NCBI RefSeq assembly: GCF_039993895.1
Contig: NZ_CP121194.1
Location: 2,232,001 to 2,296,000 of the forward strand
Direction: 5' to 3'
DNA: 64,000 nt
From: Edaphobacter paludis
GTDB lineage: Bacteria; Acidobacteriota; Terriglobia; Terriglobales; Acidobacteriaceae
Shown: positions 58,461-64,000 of the stretch, one piece after another
Position numbering within the stretch: position 1 is the stretch's first letter
Layout: every line of letters begins with the position of its first letter
The notes under the pieces: generated by a model
What the model saw: only the letters and a program-made list of their open reading frames with translations
Databases searched by the model: none
What the model was told of the DNA's origin: nothing
Made by a program: the position numbers and the translations under genes

Positions 58461-58512
58461 CGGTGCTACGCACCGGAAGCATATTGACACTCCACCCCTC
58501 CGAGGGTCGTGC
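58461..58512 (+). other. oriT: Putative origin of transfer (oriT), element 2
   Basis: About 52 bp nearly identical to the element 1 region 29379-29430 read on its minus strand, noncoding, and at the same distance from the accessory gene. Stem CGGTGC-TAC-GCACCG (58461-58475) is followed by TTGACACTCCACCCCTCCGA and GGGTCGTGC. The differences from element 1 lie in the loop and a few bases between the blocks. Confidence 0.7.
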
Positions 58513-58536
58513 AGGGTGCCGTACAGCAACCTGCAC
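58509..58536. repeat. Inverted repeat next to oriT, element 2
   Basis: GTGCAGG (58509-58515) and CCTGCAC (58530-58536), 7 bp arms with a 14 bp spacer, at the edge of the oriT core. A weaker repeat AAGTTGC/GCAACTT follows about 35 bp later. They occupy the place of the 16 bp repeat in element 1 but have different sequence, consistent with element-specific binding by the accessory protein. Confidence 0.55.
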
Positions 58537-58624
58537 GCGGACGTTCAGGATCAATGAGTTGCCCGAACTAAGTTGCCCTGCGATAACCCAGAGCAACTTG
58601 GAGTAACGCGAGAGGACACATCCA

Positions 58625-59002
58625 ATGGCGATCCTCGAAGATAGCGAAATCGCAATGAAAGCGGAGGAAAGAACCCGCTTTCGCCTGAAGAGCGCCGGAA
58701 CGAAACTCAATCAGCAGGAGCTTCGCAATCTCACTGCCTTGGCAAAACGCCGAGGAGTGAGACCTGGCGAGCTTATCCGCAAGCTCATCCTTGACGAGCT
58801 CGCCCGTGATGCCGGTGTGGTGGCGGCCAGCACGGAGCTTACGGAAATCATGGGCATCCGCCTCATGCTCACCAACCTCTTTCGCCCTCTTGCCACGGGA
58901 CAAAAGCTCACACCGGAAGCCTTCGACAACATGGTTGCCGAGGTCAAGAAACGCAAACGCAGCGTCGCCGAAGACGCGATGCAAGACCTGGAGCGTGCAT
59001 GA
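58625..59002 (+). CDS. Relaxosome accessory protein (MobC/TrwA-type), element 2
   Basis: 125 residues, the same length as the element 1 protein. Basic and helical N-terminal region (ERTRFRLKSAGTKLNQQEL, RRGVRPGELIRKLIL), and the shared block LTNLFRPLATGQKLTPEAFD, matching LLNLLKPLAMGQVVTPEDF. GAGAGGA before the ATG. It probably binds the inverted repeat near oriT and recruits the relaxase. Overlaps the coupling-protein start by 4 bp. Confidence 0.8.
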   Translation: MAILEDSEIAMKAEERTRFRLKSAGTKLNQQELRNLTALAKRRGVRPGELIRKLILDELARDAGVVAASTELTEIMGIRLMLTNLFRPLATGQKLTPEAFDNMVAEVKKRKRSVAEDAMQDLERA

Positions 59003-61074
59003 TGAACACCACACAATGGGGTCGCAAAGAGACCATCATCTTCCCACCGCACTCGCCCATATACAGCTACGGCGCGATCTTCTTTGCGCTGATTCTGACG
59101 AGCATCTTTGTCTACCTGCGCTTCAGCTACGGGCAGACGCCATTGCAACAGTTCTACACACCGATCTACGCAAAGAGTGCGGCAGGAGGATTCCTCAACC
59201 GGAAGGGCAAGTACCAGCTCCTCTACGTCGGAGACGGAGCGAAGTCAGCCCGACTCGCCACCGAGTCTGACGTGCAGGATGGCGTGACCGCCGCTCCGAA
59301 CGGTAAGCACATCCCGCTCGCCGTATCGGCCCAGGCTGCCGCCCAAGGGCTTCGCATTCTCTATCGCGGGCCGGAGCAGACATTCTTCGATGCGCCGCTC
59401 CATGCCTACCTCCGCACGGCGGTCTTCGGCGGCGATCAGCTCCGCAGCATCTACGCTCCGCCGCTCCTCTTCGGCTTCCTGTCACTGCTCGCGCAGCTCC
59501 CGTTTGCCATTCGGAAAGACATCCGCCGCCGCAAGGAATTGAAGTACGGACGGCGGCTCAAAGGCCCCGTCCTGCTCACGCCAAAAGAGTTCAATAAGAC
59601 CGTAAACGGCGATGGCATCGGCTTCGTAACAACCGAGGCCAAGGACATGATGCGTATCCCGTTGCAAGCCGAGGCGCAGCATATCGAACTCATGGGCGAC
59701 ACAGGGGCCGGCAAGACGACTTTGATTATGCAAGTGCTCCGGCAGATACAAAGTCGGGGTCATTCCGCCATCGTTTACGACCCGGCCTGCGAGTTCATCC
59801 AGAGATTCTACGATCAGAAGCGGGGCGACCTGGTCCTCAATCCTTTGGATGAACGGTGCCCGTATTGGGGACCGTCCGAGGAACTGCGTCGCAAGGCCGA
59901 AGCCAAGGCTATCGCCGCCTCGCTCTACCAGCCGACCAGTGACAAGAAAGGTGAGTTCTTCACCGAGACGCCCCAGAAAATCTTCGCTCACTTGTTGACC
60001 TACGGCCCCAATCCGCAGCAGCTTGTGGAGTGGCTTTCCAATCCTGCCGAGATCGACCAGCGCGTGCGCGGGACAGAGATGGAGGCCATGATCGCCAAGG
60101 GCGCACAGCAGCAGCGGAATGGCGTTCTGGCCTCACTGGGATTGGTGGCGGACAGCCTTCGGATGCTCCCGACCAAGGAACAGGCCAAGAACAAAACGTG
60201 GAGCGCGACCGAATGGGCCGTCGAGCGGAAGGGTTGGATCTTCATTACGTCGAGTGCCACGGAACGCGAGGCGTTGAGGCCTTTGCACAGCCTTTGGATC
60301 GACTTACTCGTCATGCGGCTCCTCACTGCACCGCAGCAGAACCAAACTCCCGTCTGGTTCGTCTTGGACGAACTCGCCAGCCTACAGCGTCTCCCGCAAC
60401 TCCATACGGCTATCACCGAAAACCGGAAATCCAAGAACCCTCTTGTTCTCGGATTCCAGGGCAAGGCTCAGTTGGAAGTCATCTACGGACATCTTGCCGA
60501 AGTGATGCTCTCGCAGCCCGCAACCAAGATATTCCTGAAAACGACGGAGCCGAAAGCAGCCGAATGGGTATCAAACGCCATCGGCAAAATCGAGATCGAG
60601 CGCATGAAGGAGACGCACTTCGACGGCTCCCGTTCTGGCAAGAACTTCACCATAGACCGTCAGGTTGAACCCCTCGTCATGGATTCGGAAATCTCCGGTT
60701 TGGAGAACCGCCATGCCTTCCTGAAGCTGGGCAACAACGTTGCCCGCTTCCACTTCGAGTACATGGACGTGGCACAAACCACACCCGGTTTTGTGCCGCG
60801 CAAGGTGGAGGACGACGAGCTGCCCTTCGACCCCAAGACGCTCGTACCGAAGGCGTCGGCACCCGTCGCGCCGAGTATCGACTTGGAGGCAGCTACACCC
60901 GCCCCAGCGCCAGTTCCATCCCCTTCGATTGCCGCGACGGAGGACGAAGACAACGCGGAACCTGAAGCGCCAACCGCAGAAGAGATCGCCTCCAGCGGAG
61001 CCAATCCCGACAGCCCGGACGACGATCAAGAAGAGGATGTACCGGTCGCAGTCGATGAAACGATCCGTGTCTGA
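58999..61074 (+). CDS. virD4: Type IV coupling protein (VirD4/TraG-like), element 2
   Basis: 691 residues. Two N-terminal membrane helices (about 20-40 and 150-168), Walker A GDTGAGKT (about 232-239), Walker B VWFVLDELASLQ, and C-terminal acidic Ala/Pro-rich tail (EDEDNAEPEAPTAEE). Similar to the element 1 protein throughout except for the tail, which would bind the relaxosome. ATG 58999 or 59002 are both possible. Starts within the accessory gene's end. Confidence 0.94.
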   Translation: MMNTTQWGRKETIIFPPHSPIYSYGAIFFALILTSIFVYLRFSYGQTPLQQFYTPIYAKSAAGGFLNRKGKYQLLYVGDGAKSARLATESDVQDGVTAAPNGKHIPLAVSAQAAAQGLRILYRGPEQTFFDAPLHAYLRTAVFGGDQLRSIYAPPLLFGFLSLLAQLPFAIRKDIRRRKELKYGRRLKGPVLLTPKEFNKTVNGDGIGFVTTEAKDMMRIPLQAEAQHIELMGDTGAGKTTLIMQVLRQIQSRGHSAIVYDPACEFIQRFYDQKRGDLVLNPLDERCPYWGPSEELRRKAEAKAIAASLYQPTSDKKGEFFTETPQKIFAHLLTYGPNPQQLVEWLSNPAEIDQRVRGTEMEAMIAKGAQQQRNGVLASLGLVADSLRMLPTKEQAKNKTWSATEWAVERKGWIFITSSATEREALRPLHSLWIDLLVMRLLTAPQQNQTPVWFVLDELASLQRLPQLHTAITENRKSKNPLVLGFQGKAQLEVIYGHLAEVMLSQPATKIFLKTTEPKAAEWVSNAIGKIEIERMKETHFDGSRSGKNFTIDRQVEPLVMDSEISGLENRHAFLKLGNNVARFHFEYMDVAQTTPGFVPRKVEDDELPFDPKTLVPKASAPVAPSIDLEAATPAPAPVPSPSIAATEDEDNAEPEAPTAEEIASSGANPDSPDDDQEEDVPVAVDETIRV

Positions 61075-61082
61075 GACCGCCC

Positions 61083-64000
61083 ATGCTCACTATTTCCAAA
61101 CCGCTCAGTTCCGGTCAGGCGCAGACCTACCACGCCAAGGAGTTCACGTCTGCGGAGCAGAACTATTGGAAGCAGGGCGATACCATCCTTGGCGAGTGGC
61201 AAGGACGACTGGCCGAGCAGTACGGCCTTGCCGGGGGCATCGACGCCCAACACTTCGCTCGCCTCAGTGAGGGGCAAAATCCCCTCACCGGCGAGCAGTT
61301 GGTTCGGCACCGTAACGGCCAGGAGTATACAACCGCCGATGGAACCACAGTGAAACCCGTCGAGCATCGGGCCGGTTGGGATGCCACGTTCTCAGCCCCA
61401 AAGTCTGTGTCGCTGACCGCCCTTGTTGGTGGAGATGACCGGGTGCGCGAGGCGCACCGGCAAGCCGTGACAACTGCGCTCACGGAGCTTGAGCGGTACA
61501 CCCAGGCACGAATCGGCGGGAACCACGCCGCCGAAACAACCGGGAAGTTTGTTGCCGCCAAGTTCGAGCATGACACCGCCCGTCCGGTCGATGGCTATGC
61601 CGCGCCCCAGCTCCATACCCACGCAGTCATCTTCAATATGACGGAGCGCGCGGACGGCTCCACTCGCGCCGTCCAGCCCCAAAGCTACTTCGACAGCCAG
61701 CAGTTTGCGACCGCCGTCTACCAGTCTGAGTTGATGTACCGGCTCTCCCAGTTGGGCTATGAGATCGTACCGGGAAGAAGCGGCGCACCCGAGATCAAGG
61801 GCTACACGCAGGAGTACCTTGACGCCTCCAGCCCCCGCAGCCAGCAGATTCGGGAGTACCTCGAAAAGAGTGGCTTTGCGGGGCCAGAGGCCGCACAGAT
61901 CGCCGCCCATACTACCCGCGACAAGAAGGAGATTCACACTCCGTCCGAGGTGCTGGCCGCTCACAGGCAGGTCGCCGCAGAGTTCGGCAATCAGGCAGAT
62001 CGAGTCGTGCAGGAGGCAAGAGATCGTCCGAACACCATAGAACGGACACCGCTTGCAGCCGCGTCGGAACGAGTTCAAGAAGCGGTGACCTTCGCCAAAA
62101 GCCGCAACTTCGAGCGCGAGGCCGTCACCGATGAACGAGACATCATGCGCGACGCGCTCCGGCGTGGCATGGGCGACCTGACCTACAGCCAGGTGCGCGG
62201 GCACTTCGAGCAGCGAGTGACCTCGGGCGAGTTCCAGATCACTCCCGGCCAGAAACATGAAACGGGCCGCCAGTTCACGACCCGCGAGGCGATTGCCGAG
62301 GAGCTTTCGACCATCAAGCAGATGCAACAGGGACGACAGACCGCCGAGCCGATCATGCGTCAAGAGGATGCCGCAGCTCATGCCCGCTCCCGTGAATTTC
62401 TGAATCCAGCGCAGCAAAGAGCCATTGAGGAGGTGCTTACCTCGCAAGACCGAATCCACGGGCTGCAGGGTTTGGCCGGTTCAGGCAAGACCTCTGCTCT
62501 ATCCAGTATCCGGGAGGGTGCGGAGCGAAACGGCTACGCCGTAGAGGGCTTTGCGCCGACCAGTCGCGCAGCCGGCCAACTCCGTGACGCTGGAATTCCA
62601 GCCGACGCATTGCAAGGCTTCCTTGCGCGTGGGGGCGTCGAGCGAAACGCGGGAGACCCGAACGCGCGGCACCTCTACATGCTCGACGAATCCAGTCTCG
62701 CCAGCACCCGCCAGATGCAATCCTTCCTCGAAAAGATCGGCCCGCAGGACCGGGTACTGCTTATCGGCGATACGCGACAGCACCAGGGCGTAGACGCCGG
62801 AAAGCCCTTCGAGCAGATGCAGGAAGCTGGAATGCGTACCTCCCAGCTTGACCAGATCGTTCGTCAGAAAGACCCGGAACTTCTCCGCGCCGTCGAGCAC
62901 CTATCGCGCAACGAGACCGCGACAGGCGTTCAGCTTCTCCAGCAGCAGGGGCGCATCAGTGAGATCCCCGACCGCCAGCAGCGGATCGAGGCCATCGCGA
63001 AAGACTACGTTGCGCGGCCCGAGAATACGCTCATTGTCTCGCCCGACAACGCCAGCCGCCGCGACATCAACGATGCCGTCCGCGCGGAGTTGCAGACCTC
63101 CGGTGCTCTCTCGAAAGAGAATCACCCGATGACCGTTCTCACGCAGCGTTCGGAGCTGACCAGTGCCGACCGGAATTGGGCTGCCCTATACCAGCCAGCC
63201 GACATTCTCTACTACACCCGAGGCAGCAAGGAACTCGGAATCGAGCGCGGCACCTATGCCACCGTCGTTTCCACGAACCCCAAAGACAACTTGCTTACGG
63301 TGGAACGGCAGGACGGCCAGCACGTCACCTATAACCCCGAAAGACTTCACGGCATCGCAGCCTACCGTGAGATCGTCCGCGAGTTCTCCGAAGGCGACCG
63401 GATTCAGTTCACGGTGAGCAAGCCGGATATGGACGTGAAGAACCGAGATTTAGGCACCCTCGAACGGATTGAAGGCACCAGCATAAGCGTTCGGATGGAC
63501 GGTGAAAAAGACCGAACTCTGACGTTCGATACATCGCAGATGCGGCACTTCGACCACGGCTACGCCGTCACGTCGCACAGCTCCCAAGGACTCACCACGG
63601 ATCGTGTCCTCGTCAACATGGACACCACAACGCACCCGGAACTCATAAACACGCGATTCGCCTATGTTTCCGTCTCTCGCGCGTCTCAGGACGCGCGAAT
63701 CTACACCAACGACGTTTCGACCCTTGCCGAACGGCTCAGCACCGACATCAGCAAAACCTCCGCCCTAGAAGTCTCCAGGCCCAACGGCGAGGCTCAAACC
63801 CAGCAACCCCAACCCAAGGAGCAGACGATGACCAACACAAGAGAGCAGACCCAGGAAGAGCAGCGGCGGCAGTTCCAGCACGAAGCTCAGAACCCGGCAA
63901 ACGATAAGGCGCAAGTCCAGACCGAGATCGACCTCCGCCACTATGCGCCCATCCAGACTGCGCTTCCAAATGAAGCCAGCAGCTACGAGTGGAAGCGCGA
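61083..64000 (+). CDS. MobF-family conjugative relaxase-helicase, element 2 (cut by the right edge)
   Basis: At least 972 residues, open at the window end. Starts MLTISKPLSSGQAQTYHAKE, close to element 1. Relaxase motifs NYWKQGD, GWDATFSAPKSVSLTAL and QLHTHAVIFNM are present, then the helicase Walker A GLAGSGKT near residue 463, LDESSLAS, and FDHGYAVTSHSSQGL. Y28 is followed by Trp where element 1 has a second Tyr. It continues past the point where the element 1 protein ends, with a Gln/Glu-rich extension. Starts 8 bp after the coupling-protein gene. Confidence 0.93.
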   Translation, partial: MLTISKPLSSGQAQTYHAKEFTSAEQNYWKQGDTILGEWQGRLAEQYGLAGGIDAQHFARLSEGQNPLTGEQLVRHRNGQEYTTADGTTVKPVEHRAGWDATFSAPKSVSLTALVGGDDRVREAHRQAVTTALTELERYTQARIGGNHAAETTGKFVAAKFEHDTARPVDGYAAPQLHTHAVIFNMTERADGSTRAVQPQSYFDSQQFATAVYQSELMYRLSQLGYEIVPGRSGAPEIKGYTQEYLDASSPRSQQIREYLEKSGFAGPEAAQIAAHTTRDKKEIHTPSEVLAAHRQVAAEFGNQADRVVQEARDRPNTIERTPLAAASERVQEAVTFAKSRNFEREAVTDERDIMRDALRRGMGDLTYSQVRGHFEQRVTSGEFQITPGQKHETGRQFTTREAIAEELSTIKQMQQGRQTAEPIMRQEDAAAHARSREFLNPAQQRAIEEVLTSQDRIHGLQGLAGSGKTSALSSIREGAERNGYAVEGFAPTSRAAGQLRDAGIPADALQGFLARGGVERNAGDPNARHLYMLDESSLASTRQMQSFLEKIGPQDRVLLIGDTRQHQGVDAGKPFEQMQEAGMRTSQLDQIVRQKDPELLRAVEHLSRNETATGVQLLQQQGRISEIPDRQQRIEAIAKDYVARPENTLIVSPDNASRRDINDAVRAELQTSGALSKENHPMTVLTQRSELTSADRNWAALYQPADILYYTRGSKELGIERGTYATVVSTNPKDNLLTVERQDGQHVTYNPERLHGIAAYREIVREFSEGDRIQFTVSKPDMDVKNRDLGTLERIEGTSISVRMDGEKDRTLTFDTSQMRHFDHGYAVTSHSSQGLTTDRVLVNMDTTTHPELINTRFAYVSVSRASQDARIYTNDVSTLAERLSTDISKTSALEVSRPNGEAQTQQPQPKEQTMTNTREQTQEEQRRQFQHEAQNPANDKAQVQTEIDLRHYAPIQTALPNEASSYEWKR

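Noticed and set aside
61392-62459. 355-codon minus-strand frame opposite the element 2 relaxase
   Set aside because: Antisense shadow; the relaxase frame carries the His triad, relaxase block and helicase motifs.
1-64000. CRISPR array or insertion sequence
   Set aside because: No regularly spaced repeats and no transposase-like protein were seen on either strand; reading by eye could miss a very degraded IS.

Overview
The window is bacterial and almost entirely accessory DNA. The overall style (moderately high GC, trb/virB-type conjugation genes with a MobF relaxase, many small conserved orphan proteins) suggests an Acidobacteriota genome of the Terriglobales kind. That is an inference from gene families; no ribosomal or housekeeping marker is present to prove it. 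Nothing looks like ordinary chromosomal backbone except perhaps the sensor kinase cut by the left edge.

Layout. (1) 1-3471: the end of a histidine kinase, an HxlR regulator, about 730 bp of structured noncoding DNA, an orphan HEAAH metallopeptidase-like protein and two small proteins. (2) 3474-7678: an SRAP/YedK DNA-crosslink protein and an arsenic cassette, arsM-arsC-arsC read leftwards and arsR-acr3 rightwards from overlapping divergent promoters. (3) 7989-9652: a translationally coupled pair of PD-(D/E)XK nuclease-like proteins. (4) 9915-13016: a plasmid-type module of ArdC antirestriction protein, a small DUF6908-like protein and ParB, where the ParB C-terminus carries an apparent frameshift. 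(5) 13470-23600: a compact nine-gene island that I consider the most interesting part of the window. It holds two DGQHR-type proteins, a gene with a HEPN-like motif, an HSP90/MORC-like ATPase, a radical SAM enzyme, two ParB-like proteins, a PD-(D/E)XK nuclease and an SNF2 helicase. It looks like an undescribed DNA-modification or defence system. (6) 24011-41130: a complete conjugation apparatus on the minus strand (element 1: virB2-B3-B4-B9-B10-B5-B6-B8-B11, ssb, primase, oriT, MobF relaxase, coupling protein), followed by LysR, excisionase and tyrosine integrase (41247-43997).

(7) 44068-44112 is the 3' half of a tRNA-Asp gene without its 5' half, directly beside the integrase: an att site. 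To its right a second, homologous conjugative element begins (element 2): att-like repeats, a terminator, an AbiE toxin-antitoxin pair, an XRE regulator, and a second full conjugation set on the plus strand (48169-64000), with the relaxase cut by the right edge. The simplest reading is two related integrative conjugative elements in tandem at one tRNA-Asp gene.

The two elements share gene order and two near-identical noncoding sequences: a ~52 bp putative oriT and a ~210 bp leader upstream of ssb. In both, VirB5 shares an element-specific C-terminal peptide with a small neighbouring protein. Element 1 carries the cargo (arsenic resistance, antirestriction, the nine-gene island); element 2 carries AbiE. 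Together the genes describe mobile DNA that transfers itself, protects itself on entry (ArdC, SSB, possible ssDNA promoter), and arms the host against phage and arsenic.
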